The notes beneath the pieces were generated by a model that was given only the letters and a program-made list of their open reading frames with translations, ran no database searches and was not told the origin of the DNA. A stretch of 64,000 bases of DNA from Candidatus Tokpelaia sp. JSC085 (GTDB taxonomy: Bacteria; Pseudomonadota; Alphaproteobacteria; Rhizobiales; Rhizobiaceae), in the NCBI GenBank assembly GCA_003331005.1, contig QENC01000002.1:186001-250000 (forward strand), in the 5' to 3' direction. Positions 48,750-58,274 of the stretch are shown here, piece by piece. Each line of letters opens with the position of its first letter. Within the stretch, counting starts at the first letter, position 1. Both the position numbers and the translations under genes were made by a program.

Positions 48750-50540
48750 ATGGCACACGAGACCCCTCTTATTACAGCGATTGTCATGGGTCTTTGTCTG
48801 GCCTTTTTGTTTGGTGCGATTACCAACCACTTGCGGATTTCACCACTTGTAGGCTATCTCCTTGCAGGCGTTATTGCAGGACCGAATACACCTGGCTTTC
48901 ATGCGGATCCAGGATTGACAAACCAGTTAGCAGAAATTGGTGTCATTTTACTCATGTTCGGAGTCGGTCTGCATTTTTCCATGAAAGATCTTCTGTCTGT
49001 AAGAACCATTGCAGTCCCTGGCGCCATTGTGCAGATGGCCGCGGCAACATTGCTTGGCACATGCCTTGGTCTTGCCATGGGTTGGTCTATTAGCAACGGA
49101 CTTGTGTTTGGTCTTGCCCTTTCTACAGCAAGCACAGTTGTCTTGCTACGTGCCATGCAGGAAAGGCGCCTAATTGAAACAGAACGCGGCCGTATTGCCG
49201 TAGGGTGGCTGATTGTTGAAGATATGGCAATGGTGCTCGCACTTGTATTGTTGCCGACATTGGCAAAACACTCAAGCATCACAGAAACAGTATCATCAAG
49301 TTCTGTTGTAGGTTTTTTTGGTCTTGGCACAGCAGGTATTATTGGCCTGGTCATTACAAAAATTGTTCTTTTTGTGGCAGTCATGATGGTTGTTGGCCGC
49401 CGTGTAATCCCTTGGTTGCTGAAGATTATTGCACAGACTGGTTCTCGAGAACTTTTCAGCTTATCCGTGTTAGCTATTGCTCTTGGTGTTGCTTTTGGCG
49501 CGGCACATCTTTTCGGAGTATCTCTAGCGCTTGGCGCTTTTTTTGCCGGAATGATTATGAGTGAATCCGAATTTAGCCACCGTGCCGCTGAAGAAACGCT
49601 ACCGCTTCGTGATGCCTTTGCTGTGTTATTTTTTGTCTCAGTTGGCATGCTTTTTGATCCAATAAAACTATTATACGGTTTTGCCCCACTTTTAGCTACA
49701 CTCTTTATTATCATCTTCGGAAAATCTTTTGCAGCATTTCTGATCGTCCGCGCTTTTCGGCATCCCACGGGAACGGCACTTACTGTTTCAGCAAGTTTAG
49801 CGCAGATTGGCGAATTTTCTTTTATTCTAGCAGGGTTTGGCAATGCTCTGGGGGCTTTGAGTGATCAGGCACGTGATCTTATTCTTGGTGGTGCGATTCT
49901 GTCTATTCTACTCAATCCGCTTGTGTTTATCATAGCCGATAAGATCAGACAGAAGCTCGAGCGAGCAATTTACGAAGAAAAGATTGACAGTGATGGTGAT
50001 GTTGTTGAAATTTCCCAGGAAGAGACTGCTAGTGATGAGGTTTTCATCACTAGTAAAATGAATCATACAGTCATCATTGGGTTCAGTTATTTGGGACAGT
50101 TAGTTGCCAAAGAACTAGATAAAAATGAAATCCCCATTGTCATTATTGAAGATGTTGGACGTAATGCTGAAAAAGCGCGTAGTGAGAATTTCGAAACGAT
50201 CACCGGAAATGCGGTCCATGAAGATATATTGACTGCTGCAAATGTTGCACATGCTCATGAACTCGTTCTGACCATGGAAAATTCTTTTGAAGCAGGAAGA
50301 ATTGTATCGCTCGTAAAACAACAGAACAGCAGCATCCGTATTATCGCACATGCCTTATCAGAGGAAGAAAGCCAATATCTCTCCGATCTTGGTGCTGATA
50401 TTGTCATGGCAGATGATAGGCAAATTGCCAATGGTATCATTGCTCATTTGCTTGGAACAAAAAATACCATACAGAGACAAAAGACAGGACAAGAAAGACT
50501 TGACACGTTTTCTGAGAAAGAAGAGACATCTTTATCATGA
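48750..50540 (+). CDS. CPA2-family cation:proton antiporter with RCK domain (YbaL/KefB type)
   Basis: The protein has about twelve membrane helices (residues 1-385), with GYLLAGVIAGPNTPGF, GVILLMFGVGLHFSMKDLL and STVVLLRAMQERRLIETERG. A cytoplasmic TrkA-N/RCK domain follows from about residue 420 (HTVIIGFSYLGQLVAKEL), which can bind nucleotides. Related proteins exchange K+ or Na+ for protons and may respond to redox or acid stress. The usual GxGxxG loop is altered to GFSYLG. Its stop overlaps the YbhN-like gene by four bases, so the two form an operon. The exact ion is unknown. Confidence 0.88.
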   Translation: MAHETPLITAIVMGLCLAFLFGAITNHLRISPLVGYLLAGVIAGPNTPGFHADPGLTNQLAEIGVILLMFGVGLHFSMKDLLSVRTIAVPGAIVQMAAATLLGTCLGLAMGWSISNGLVFGLALSTASTVVLLRAMQERRLIETERGRIAVGWLIVEDMAMVLALVLLPTLAKHSSITETVSSSSVVGFFGLGTAGIIGLVITKIVLFVAVMMVVGRRVIPWLLKIIAQTGSRELFSLSVLAIALGVAFGAAHLFGVSLALGAFFAGMIMSESEFSHRAAEETLPLRDAFAVLFFVSVGMLFDPIKLLYGFAPLLATLFIIIFGKSFAAFLIVRAFRHPTGTALTVSASLAQIGEFSFILAGFGNALGALSDQARDLILGGAILSILLNPLVFIIADKIRQKLERAIYEEKIDSDGDVVEISQEETASDEVFITSKMNHTVIIGFSYLGQLVAKELDKNEIPIVIIEDVGRNAEKARSENFETITGNAVHEDILTAANVAHAHELVLTMENSFEAGRIVSLVKQQNSSIRIIAHALSEEESQYLSDLGADIVMADDRQIANGIIAHLLGTKNTIQRQKTGQERLDTFSEKEETSLS

Positions 50541-51502
50541 TAAAAAAATACCTGTGGACGCTTATCGGTATGATTGCCATGCTGGTGTCAATCCGGCTTC
50601 TTTATATAAAACTTTGGAATATTTCTTTTTATGATGTTGTCGATCGCTTGGGAGAACTGAACCTAGGGCACTGGATGCTGGCAATTTTTTCTGCTCTTAT
50701 TTCTTATGCAGCGCTCGCGGGATACGACCGTATTGCCTTGTATCATCTTCACAAAAATATATCGTTGCTTTTTATCACCATTTGCTCATTTACTACCTAC
50801 GCTCTGTCACATAATATTGGAGCATCGGTCTTTTCAGGCGCAGTGGTGCGCTATCGTGCCTACAGCATGAAAGGCCTTACTGGTCCAGAAATTGCCTTTC
50901 TTGTTGGGTTTTGTTCATTTACCTTTGTGCTTAGCACGATTTTACTTTCGGGTCTTGTACTATTGCTTCAGCCGCATTTGATTGTATTGGTGCACAGTGA
51001 TATCCCCGAAAGTGTTGCGATTCTTATTGGGTGCACCATGCTAAGTTTTGTTGGGCTTTATATTTTTGGAAGCTGGATGCGTATGCATCCACTAAAGATC
51101 GGCCCAACATTCCGGCTTGTCTATCCTGGACTGAATGTTGTTGTACAACAGCTTATCATAGGCTCGCTTGAACTGCTAGGTGCTGTCGGTATTATTTATG
51201 CTGTTCTCCCTGAAGCAGGCAATCCAGGCTTTATCACTGTTCTTGGTGTTTTTCTTGCATCATTCAGTCTCACACTTTTATCAAATGCCCCCGCGGGAGG
51301 CGTCGGTGTGCTTGAAGCACTCTTTATGGCTGGCACACAGCAAATGAATCCAAAAGACGTTATTGCCGCACTGATTGTTTTTCGCCTACTTTACTTGATT
51401 GTCCCACTGATAATTTCATTATTCTTTATCGCTGTTTTTGAAATTATACATTGGCAAAGCAGCTGGAATACAGGTGAAAAAACAGATTCACAGCATAGCT
51501 GA
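50537..51502 (+). CDS. YbhN/UPF0104 family membrane protein
   Basis: This 321-residue protein of about eight helices resembles the UPF0104 (YbhN) family, which shares the membrane part of lysylphosphatidylglycerol synthase (MprF) but lacks the catalytic soluble domain. Visible family features are YALSHNIGASVFSGAVVRYRAY and a late SNAPAGGVGVLEALF segment. The role is unknown; relatives have been linked to lipid handling in the envelope. It is coupled to the upstream CPA2 antiporter gene by an ATGA overlap. Confidence 0.82.
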   Translation: MIKKYLWTLIGMIAMLVSIRLLYIKLWNISFYDVVDRLGELNLGHWMLAIFSALISYAALAGYDRIALYHLHKNISLLFITICSFTTYALSHNIGASVFSGAVVRYRAYSMKGLTGPEIAFLVGFCSFTFVLSTILLSGLVLLLQPHLIVLVHSDIPESVAILIGCTMLSFVGLYIFGSWMRMHPLKIGPTFRLVYPGLNVVVQQLIIGSLELLGAVGIIYAVLPEAGNPGFITVLGVFLASFSLTLLSNAPAGGVGVLEALFMAGTQQMNPKDVIAALIVFRLLYLIVPLIISLFFIAVFEIIHWQSSWNTGEKTDSQHS

Positions 51503-51511
51503 GAACAGATA

Positions 51512-52510
51512 TTATCTTTTTTTGGAAGCCTGTACTGTTTCTTTTTTTCGTATGATCTCAACACCAATAGATCCCGGTCCAAGATCCAGTTTCTCTACCC
51601 GCACCATAACACACCGAACTTGTTTATAACCCAGGATGAATTGTGCGATACGTTCGGCCAATGTTTCAACAAGGGTAATATGACCATGCGAAGCTAATCT
51701 ACGAATTAAATCAAGGATCAGATCATAGGAAAAAATATAGCGGATATCATCAGTCTTGGAAACACGGATCACATCTACCGCTACATTAAAACGGACCCTC
51801 TGTTGAGCATTCTTTTCATGATGATAAGCGCCAATGCACATGGATAGAATAAAATCAGAAACAAGAATACGATCAGTCCTTGAATCTATTATCACTTCTT
51901 CATTCATTATGGCTTGCACGGATGGAATAAATGAGCGGATTAACTCTGGGTTATGATGACTTAGCTTCCCCATTTGTGCAAGAGAAAAACCAAGAATGTC
52001 AGGATTACAAGGTAAAAGTCGCGGTACATCTGGCACGTCCAGCTCGCCAGCAAGACCGACAATCAGTCCATGACATTTCACATCATGAACAAACTTTTCG
52101 GCGCATAGTAAATTTCCAGAGTAGTTTTCCAACATTATACCGTAAAATCCTGCTGCTTTTACTTGTTGCAGCCATAGGTGCTGATTATATTCAGTGTTGG
52201 TCAGTAAAATAGTTTTGTGTCTATGGATAAACTGCTCCAGTTTTTCCCACTTTTTTTTATATCCATCTCTGTTTCCTTTTATCCGTAAAATGTCAACAGA
52301 TGCAAAGGACGGATGATCAGAACAGGACAAAACAAACGGGAGGGACACAGTTAGTGATAACTGGACCTTACCATCTAAGATCTGCATAATTTCCGCAATA
52401 TCTGAAAGGGTTTGCCGGTTTTTTACCGCAATATCCAGAATATCTGCATCACCCCTGGCTCTGATCACTGCCTCCTTGCCATTACAGATCTTAAGAAGAA
52501 CTTTTGTCAT
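51512..52510 (-). CDS. Two-domain protein: MfnB/DUF556-like N-terminus fused to dihydroneopterin aldolase (FolB)
   Basis: The C-terminal part (about residues 215-330) is a clear FolB: SDFILSMCIGAYHHEKNAQQ, RVRFNVAVDVIRVSKTDD and LVETLAERIAQFILGYKQVR. FolB acts in folate synthesis, cleaving dihydroneopterin. The N-terminal part resembles MfnB, the (5-formylfuran-3-yl)methyl phosphate synthase of methanofuran synthesis. MTKVLLKICNGKEAVIRARG starts it, ADILDIAVKN follows, and LPCNPDILGFSLAQMG matches the family's PDIIGVRG region. The segment where MfnB has the lysine motif DTxIKDGK reads LENYSGN, so the key Lys seems lost and the domain may be inactive or altered. The start is ATG 52510; a TTG at 52528 is possible. 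Confidence 0.72.
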   Translation of the reverse strand: MTKVLLKICNGKEAVIRARGDADILDIAVKNRQTLSDIAEIMQILDGKVQLSLTVSLPFVLSCSDHPSFASVDILRIKGNRDGYKKKWEKLEQFIHRHKTILLTNTEYNQHLWLQQVKAAGFYGIMLENYSGNLLCAEKFVHDVKCHGLIVGLAGELDVPDVPRLLPCNPDILGFSLAQMGKLSHHNPELIRSFIPSVQAIMNEEVIIDSRTDRILVSDFILSMCIGAYHHEKNAQQRVRFNVAVDVIRVSKTDDIRYIFSYDLILDLIRRLASHGHITLVETLAERIAQFILGYKQVRCVMVRVEKLDLGPGSIGVEIIRKKETVQASKKR

Positions 52511-52548
52511 GGACTGTATCTGCCTCAAAAGACTCTAGACTCTATCCA

Positions 52549-52646
52549 TTAGATATAGAAGATCTTCCTCCACAATGCCACATAACCCGTCAGTGTTATG
52601 ATCACTTTTAAACGATCAAGCAACTGACTAAAACCGCGTATATCAG
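52549..52646 (-). pseudogene. Out-of-frame remnant of the TerC C-terminal domain
   Basis: The frame shifted by one base after the TerC gene reads DIRGFSQLLDRLKV, then ITLTGYVALWRK, and stops at 52549-52551. The wording resembles the CorC/HlyC ending (xADIRxLxxLLxxx...YxTLAGYVLWxLG) with a stretch missing in the middle. It is the broken tail of the upstream gene, not a separate gene. Confidence 0.6.
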
Positions 52647-53983
52647 TCAGCATGACCTTGAGCGATCAGGCCTTCTCCTTTCATAGCTGCTTCTTTATTC
52701 TGATACAGAAAATCTCCGGTAATTGCCTCCAGAATGTCCGCCGGCGTTACAATACCTGCAAATGAGCCATGTTCATCTACGACAATAGCAAGCTGTACCG
52801 GCGAATAGCGAAACTGTTCCATCATACGTAAAACATTGGTGTCGTCATGAATAACAAGTGGCTGACGCACTGATTTGTGCCAATCCAGATTTTTACCCTC
52901 AGCAAGATCACACAAAAGATCCTTGATAAAAGCGATGCCTATAAATTTATCCACTGTATCGCGAGCTAAAACGACCCAGCTATGCTTGATGGCTTGCAGA
53001 TCCTTGCAGATTGCTCGTCCGCTTCTGGAAAGATCAAGCCACTCAACCTCATGGCGTGGTGACATAATCGAACGAACTGGACGCTCGGCAAGATCAAGAA
53101 CGCTCCGGATCATTTTTTTTTCTTCCGGGTGGAATACATCTGCCCCCGCTGTTTGGTCTGTTATTACCTCAACCGTTTTGGATAATGTTTCATCCCCGCG
53201 TTTTCCTCTCAGCAAACGTAAAACAACACCAGCTGTGCGTGAACGTATATCATTTTTTGTCATGCGTTTTTCACGCTTGTGACGGCTAATTTGATTGAAG
53301 ATCTCAATCAGAATCGAAAAGCCGATAGCAGCATACAGATATCCTTTGGGAATATGAAAGCCAAGCCCTTCTACAATAAGGCTAAACCCAATCATCATCA
53401 GAAAGCCGAGACAGAGGATAACAATTGTTGGATGTTGATTTATAAATATCATAAGCGATCCTGATGCAAGTATCATTACGCTCATAGCAATGATCACAGC
53501 GGCTATCATGACAGCAATATGTTGCACCATACCAACGGCTGTTATAATACTGTCGATAGAGAATACTGCATCTAGCACAATGATCTGGGCAATGACCTGC
53601 CAGAATACAGCCCGTGCTGTTCTGTCATTTTCATAAGTATCTTCCACACCTTCAAGCCGTTCGTGAAGTTCCAGCGTGCCTTTTGCAAGGAGAAACGCTC
53701 CTCCTGTGATCATGATAATGTCGCGGATTGAAAAGCTAAAGAAAAAAACGGAGAAAAGGGGTTTTGTGAGGCTTGCTGCCCAACTCACCAAACTGAGTAC
53801 AACAAGACGCATCAGCAGCGCACAGATCAATCCTATCATGCAGGCATGATTTTGTCGTCGTCCAGCTGGGAGTTTTTCCGCAAGAATGGCAATAAAAACA
53901 AGGTTATCTATCCCCAGCACGATTTCAAGAAAAATCAATGCTACCAGTCCCATCCAGGCGTTGGGATCAGTAAACCATTCCAT
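52643..53983 (-). CDS. TerC family membrane protein with CBS domains, C-terminal domain out of frame
   Basis: The N-terminal TerC domain (residues about 1-235, seven helices) has ALIFLEIVLGIDNLVFIAIL and DAVFSIDSIITAVGM, with acidic residues conserved for metal handling. A CBS pair follows (PVRSIMSPRHEVEWLDL to GIVTPADILEAITGDF). Related proteins end in a CorC/HlyC-type domain of about 80 residues. Here a TGA stops the frame at 52643. The next frame continues with LTDIRGFSQLLDRLKV and TLTGYVALWR down to 52549, which look like the start of that lost domain. This suggests a recent frameshift plus deletion; the membrane part may still work. The role, probably metal ion export, is inferred. Confidence 0.82.
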   Translation of the reverse strand: MEWFTDPNAWMGLVALIFLEIVLGIDNLVFIAILAEKLPAGRRQNHACMIGLICALLMRLVVLSLVSWAASLTKPLFSVFFFSFSIRDIIMITGGAFLLAKGTLELHERLEGVEDTYENDRTARAVFWQVIAQIIVLDAVFSIDSIITAVGMVQHIAVMIAAVIIAMSVMILASGSLMIFINQHPTIVILCLGFLMMIGFSLIVEGLGFHIPKGYLYAAIGFSILIEIFNQISRHKREKRMTKNDIRSRTAGVVLRLLRGKRGDETLSKTVEVITDQTAGADVFHPEEKKMIRSVLDLAERPVRSIMSPRHEVEWLDLSRSGRAICKDLQAIKHSWVVLARDTVDKFIGIAFIKDLLCDLAEGKNLDWHKSVRQPLVIHDDTNVLRMMEQFRYSPVQLAIVVDEHGSFAGIVTPADILEAITGDFLYQNKEAAMKGEGLIAQGHAD

Positions 53984-54319
53984 GAATTCTCCTACCTTTT
54001 CTTTTTATTATATCAAGAGAAAAGAGATTGGTACACTTAATGCACTTTCTAAAAAAAGTACTTCTAGAAAAGTGTCAATGTCACTTTCTGCACGACACAG
54101 GCGATGCTAAGATGCTAAATGCTGTTTATTGGGCTTAAATAAGCTCAAGTTACTTATCGCATGCAATTCCCAGAAAAGAGCTTGCACGCAATACAACAGA
54201 GGAAAATCATGTTAGGCTATATCTGCCCATTTCTGTTGAAACTTGGAAAAAATAGATATAGCTGTCTGGACAGAAGGTATAACAATCACTATTTAATTTA
54301 AAGGTCTCCATTGTTGAAC

Positions 54320-54395
<76 letters not shown>

Positions 54396-54716
54396 CTTGG
54401 TGGTGCCCTGTTTCATTTATAGTTCCAATATTTTTTAGCAAGTGGACAGGTTTTTATACTCACTTACACATCAACATTTCCTTCCACGTGGGATAAGATT
54501 AGGCAGTAGACGAAACATGCACATGTGCACTATTATACCGTTACAGTGTTTGGATATTGCTCTTTGCTGATCTTTTCCCATATTTGTTTTATAGCGGCGG
54601 ACACCCATCGTGGAGCATATGATGTAAATAAAGTTAATTAGCAATTTAGTTCCTGAATCTATGAACCTTGTTGAGATTTTTTTATCGACTATTTTTTATA
54701 AATGGAGTGTAAATTC
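54396..54716. other. Spacer between tRNA-Lys and rpmF
   Basis: About 320 bases without a gene. It should contain the rpmF promoter. In relatives mtgA (a peptidoglycan transglycosylase) often precedes rpmF; no trace of it was recognised here. Confidence 0.45.
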
Positions 54717-54896
54717 ATGGCTGTACCTAAACGTAAAACTTCTCCGTCTAAGCGTGGTATGCGGCGGTCAGCTGATTCTCTCAAGAGGCCATGCCATATT
54801 GAAGACAAAAGTTCTGGTGAACTGCGTCGTCCTCATCACATTGATCTTAAAACCGGAGTATATCGTGGCCGACAGGTTTTTGTTGTCAAGGATTAG
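54717..54896 (+). CDS. rpmF: 50S ribosomal protein L32
   Basis: The 59-residue protein begins [18 protein letters not shown] and continues with [20 protein letters not shown], both typical of alphaproteobacterial L32. This branch lacks the zinc cysteines found in some relatives. The frame opens at 54702, but ATG 54717 with GGAG as ribosome site gives the exact family start. Confidence 0.96.
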   Translation: MAVPKRKTSPSKRGMRRSADSLKRPCHIEDKSSGELRRPHHIDLKTGVYRGRQVFVVKD

Positions 54897-55050
54897 GGAT
54901 CTAGATATATGTATCTTCAGGAAGATATACTATTAATATCTGGAATATTGATACTCTGCATGGACTGAATCAGTGATGCCTGAACAACAGTTTCAGTTTA
55001 GGTGGTATAAAAAATAACTTCTACGCAACAATCCGCGAAATAGGTGTGAC

Positions 55051-56001
55051 CTAATCTTCAGTTTGGACGATCACAGAAAAAATATCTATCTCGTTCTTTT
55101 TATTCAGCAGACTACTTCTAATTCTAATGTAAAGCTTTGCAGCGAGGATAGTTGATTGTGGAATGGCAACCGGAAACAATAATGGAGTAATGGTCGGAGG
55201 CACTTGAAACCACTGTTGCCGTGTGTTTTGATCAGAACCAAAATCATAAGTCATGCTTAATTGTATGTCGTTTCTACCGACTCCGCGTGCAATAATGCCC
55301 ATGGTTGTTTTTTTTCCGCGCAGTTGCATCAAAGCATCTGGCCCAATTTCAAGAATAACACAATCATCGATCGTCTTGGTTTGGACACGGATGAAACTCA
55401 CTTCATTATTGTGAATTTCTGTTATTGCGTCCCCTCTTGTTGCCAGTGCAGTAATGTTTAACGGATCAAAAATTTGTATCCAACTGTTCTTGTCATTGGC
55501 GGATATCAGGTTATCTGTATGGGAGTGGGAGAGGCGATCAGAATCTGTTCCGCTGTTATAAAAAAAAAGGATGACAGTAAGTATCCCAATCATAAAAATG
55601 ACAGACAGCGTATATCTAAGATGCTTCGAGCTTTTGCTTAGGTACTGTGCTTGCTGAGCAGAATGTGTGCCTAGGTTATCTTTTTTTGTTACAGAATCGG
55701 CGCTTTTTTCTTCCTCTCCTCGCACAATATCAGGCTGATTATTGCTCTTTTTATGAGCAATACAATATTCTGATTCGATTGCTTTAAGTAAATGGATCAA
55801 GTGTAGACGTTTTTTTTCCTTCTCGGAATTTTTCAGCTGAGTTTGGGAAAGAAGCAATCGCTCATGAGCATGCCAGATAGTTTCATAAATTCTTTGGCGC
55901 AGCAGCAGATTCGATGAATCAGTCTTTCTAAAGGTGTACCGAATAGTGCGTTCGATATTCTGCAGTGTTAACGTCTTTTTTTCTGTTGTCAATGCTGGCA
56001 T
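55051..56001 (-). CDS. Unrecognised single-span membrane protein
   Basis: I do not recognise this 316-residue protein. It has a charged, helical cytoplasmic half (residues about 1-125) with LQNIERTIRYTFRKTDSSN and Lys/Glu-rich stretches. One strong membrane helix follows near residues 128-148 (YTLSVIFMIGILTVILFFY). The remaining extracytoplasmic domain of about 165 residues is beta-rich, with DCVILEIGPDALMQLRG and QWFQVPPTITPLLFPVAIPQ segments. Similar lone proteins exist in relatives without assigned function, possibly envelope-related. It stands alone between rpmF (convergent) and tRNA-Thr. Its coding signal is convincing by length and composition. Confidence 0.75.
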   Translation of the reverse strand: MPALTTEKKTLTLQNIERTIRYTFRKTDSSNLLLRQRIYETIWHAHERLLLSQTQLKNSEKEKKRLHLIHLLKAIESEYCIAHKKSNNQPDIVRGEEEKSADSVTKKDNLGTHSAQQAQYLSKSSKHLRYTLSVIFMIGILTVILFFYNSGTDSDRLSHSHTDNLISANDKNSWIQIFDPLNITALATRGDAITEIHNNEVSFIRVQTKTIDDCVILEIGPDALMQLRGKKTTMGIIARGVGRNDIQLSMTYDFGSDQNTRQQWFQVPPTITPLLFPVAIPQSTILAAKLYIRIRSSLLNKKNEIDIFSVIVQTED

Positions 56002-56157
56002 CCAAGTGTCTTAGAAAAGCCTATCAGCAAAAAATTTATGCTCTTTTTAATTTTTGCAAGCGATTCCATTTTTAACTCCAAATATAATATGTCAGATGTC
56101 AGATGTATACTTGTCTTTGTTATACATTTTTATTAAAATCCCAGATCGACTCCTCAA

Positions 56158-56233
56158 GCCGTATTAGCTCAGTTGGTAGAGCACATCATTCGTAATGATG
56201 GGGTCACTGGTTCAAATCCGGTATGCGGCACCA
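56158..56233 (+). tRNA. tRNA-Thr (anticodon CGT)
   Basis: The acceptor arms GCCGTAT and ATGCGGC pair with one G-T, the D-arm is GCTC-AGTTGGTA-GAGC, the anticodon stem CATCA/TGATG encloses TTCGTAA with anticodon CGT, the T-loop is TTCAAAT, and CCA is encoded at 56231-56233. Confidence 0.95.
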
Positions 56234-56293
56234 TTTTAACGTTTTTAACGTTTTTTCTGCGGATGGTACGGACTGATTTCCAAAAGCTGTTTT

Positions 56294-58267
56294 TCAGTTC
56301 CGTGCAAGTGCTGTAACCGGATCAAGTCGTGATGCATTGGATGCAGGAAGATAGCCAAAGACAAGACCGACGAGTATCGAAAAGATAAAGGCCGTAATAA
56401 TAGATGGTAAAGAATAAACCAATCTGAAAGGAGCCTGAATAAATTCGAAAAGAGCGCCGACTGAAAGACCAAGCAAAATACCTAATACGCCCCCGATAAA
56501 ACAGATAAAGACCGCTTCAATCAGAAATTGCTGCAGAATATCATTCCTCCGTGCTCCAATTGCCATGCGTACACCGATTTCGTTGATTCGATCGGATACT
56601 GTCACCAGCATGATATTCATAACGCCGATACCGCCGACAAGAAGTGAAATAAGTGCGATAGAGGCAACAAGCAAGGTCAGAACCTGTGTACTCTGCATAA
56701 CCTCTTTAAGAAATTCCTCACTGTTCCGGATAAAAAAATCTTCTGCTCTGTGACGTGTGATTAGAAGACGCTTGACTGCGTCTTCTGCCCAATGAGAGTC
56801 TGTATTCTCAGCCAAGAGTGCAGTAATGAGACGCACAGTTGTATTTCCTAAAAAACGTGTCTGCACTGCAGTATAAGGAAGATAAAGTGATAGGGTTTCA
56901 CTGCCTGATCCAAATGGTTGCATCTCAATCACACCAGTAATGCGTGCGATCACCTTCCCAAGCAATACAATTTGGCCAACAGGGCTTGCACCATCGGGAA
57001 AAAGTATTTTTGCAGATTCTTTTTCAATAACAAGTTCAAGCGAGCGGTTTGTGATGCTGTTTGCATCAAAAAGCTTTCCCTCAACAAGTCTGGCACCATG
57101 AGCGGGAAAGAACTGGTCGCCTACACCTGAAACAGATGCATTTGCCTCAATCCTCTTGTGTCTGACCGTCGTGGTGGTTGCAACCATTGGAGTCACTGCA
57201 GCAATATAGGGTTGTTGTGCAAGGGCTGTTGCATCTCCTTCAACCAGCGTGGTTACTTTGGCAGCTCGTACATCTGCCATACTTTTCCCCGCAAAAATCG
57301 TTAGCGTATTGGTGCCAAGGCGGTTGATATTTGTGAGGATCTGTTTTTGTGTTCCATGACCAAGCGCAACCATCGAAATGACTGCGGCAATACCAATAAT
57401 AACTCCCAGCATGGTTAAGAATGTGCGCACGCGATGCGCATTCATCGATAAAAAGGCCATACGGCATGCTTCGATCAAGCGCCCAGGAAATGCACGCCAG
57501 AAACTGATTTCTTCATGAAAAAATATGTGCTTACTAGGGCTATCCTCATCACTCTTCATGCTTCTGGATCGTGCATTAAAACGATTAGAAAGAATTTTCC
57601 CATCGCTGATTTCAACAATCCGACCTGCTCGTTCAGCTATACCCATATCGTGTGTGACGATGATAATCGTATATCCTTCCGCATGCAATTCTTCTAGAAT
57701 CCGGAGAACTTCTTCACCACTGTTTTTGTCGAGGGCACCTGTTGGTTCATCCGCCAGTATGATCCTGGCATTATTCATCAGAGCCCGCGCAATTGATACA
57801 CGCTGTTGTTGCCCACCGGAAAGCTGGTGTGGCTTATGGTTGAGCCGATCACCCATACTGAGACGCTCAAGCAACATCTCTGCTCTTTTCTTCCGCGCTG
57901 CAGAAGGTCTGTCCGCGTAAACTGCTGGGATCTCTACATTCCCAATGGCAGTCAGTTCATCCAGCAAATGATAACGTTGAAAAATAAAACCGAAATGGTC
58001 ACGCCTCAACCTGGACAACTGGTCAGCGTCAAGTAAGGTCGTTTCCTGACCTGCTATACGATAATTGCCACTTGACAGCTGGTCTAGACAGCCAAGTATA
58101 TTCATCAAAGTCGATTTTCCAGAACCAGATACTCCGACAATTGCTACCATCTCTCCCTGCTTAATGGTGAGATCGATACCTCTGAGGACGCTCACCATCG
58201 CTTCTCCGGAAGGAAAATGCCGCCAGACGTTAGTGAGTGTGAGAAGATCATTGCTATTATCACGCAT
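56294..58267 (-). CDS. macB: MacB family ABC exporter (fused ATPase-permease)
   Basis: MacB uses ATP in the cytoplasm to drive periplasmic export together with MacA and an outer-membrane channel. The ATPase domain (residues about 1-235) has Walker A GVSGSGKST, the LSGGQQQRVSIARAL signature and Walker B IILADEPTGALD. After a linker, four membrane helices flank a large periplasmic domain (residues about 270-657). RVRTFLTMLGVIIGIAAVISM starts the membrane part and GIGVMNIMLVTVSDRINEIG marks the second group. The product is 657 residues, near family length. It lies 7 bp downstream of macA. Confidence 0.94.
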   Translation of the reverse strand: MRDNSNDLLTLTNVWRHFPSGEAMVSVLRGIDLTIKQGEMVAIVGVSGSGKSTLMNILGCLDQLSSGNYRIAGQETTLLDADQLSRLRRDHFGFIFQRYHLLDELTAIGNVEIPAVYADRPSAARKKRAEMLLERLSMGDRLNHKPHQLSGGQQQRVSIARALMNNARIILADEPTGALDKNSGEEVLRILEELHAEGYTIIIVTHDMGIAERAGRIVEISDGKILSNRFNARSRSMKSDEDSPSKHIFFHEEISFWRAFPGRLIEACRMAFLSMNAHRVRTFLTMLGVIIGIAAVISMVALGHGTQKQILTNINRLGTNTLTIFAGKSMADVRAAKVTTLVEGDATALAQQPYIAAVTPMVATTTTVRHKRIEANASVSGVGDQFFPAHGARLVEGKLFDANSITNRSLELVIEKESAKILFPDGASPVGQIVLLGKVIARITGVIEMQPFGSGSETLSLYLPYTAVQTRFLGNTTVRLITALLAENTDSHWAEDAVKRLLITRHRAEDFFIRNSEEFLKEVMQSTQVLTLLVASIALISLLVGGIGVMNIMLVTVSDRINEIGVRMAIGARRNDILQQFLIEAVFICFIGGVLGILLGLSVGALFEFIQAPFRLVYSLPSIITAFIFSILVGLVFGYLPASNASRLDPVTALARN

Positions 58268-58274
58268 GGCTATT

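Noticed and set aside
48899..49843. 314-codon open frame antisense to the CPA2 antiporter gene
   Set aside because: It is the mirror of a strongly supported gene, has a low-complexity Ser/Thr/Arg composition and no family features.
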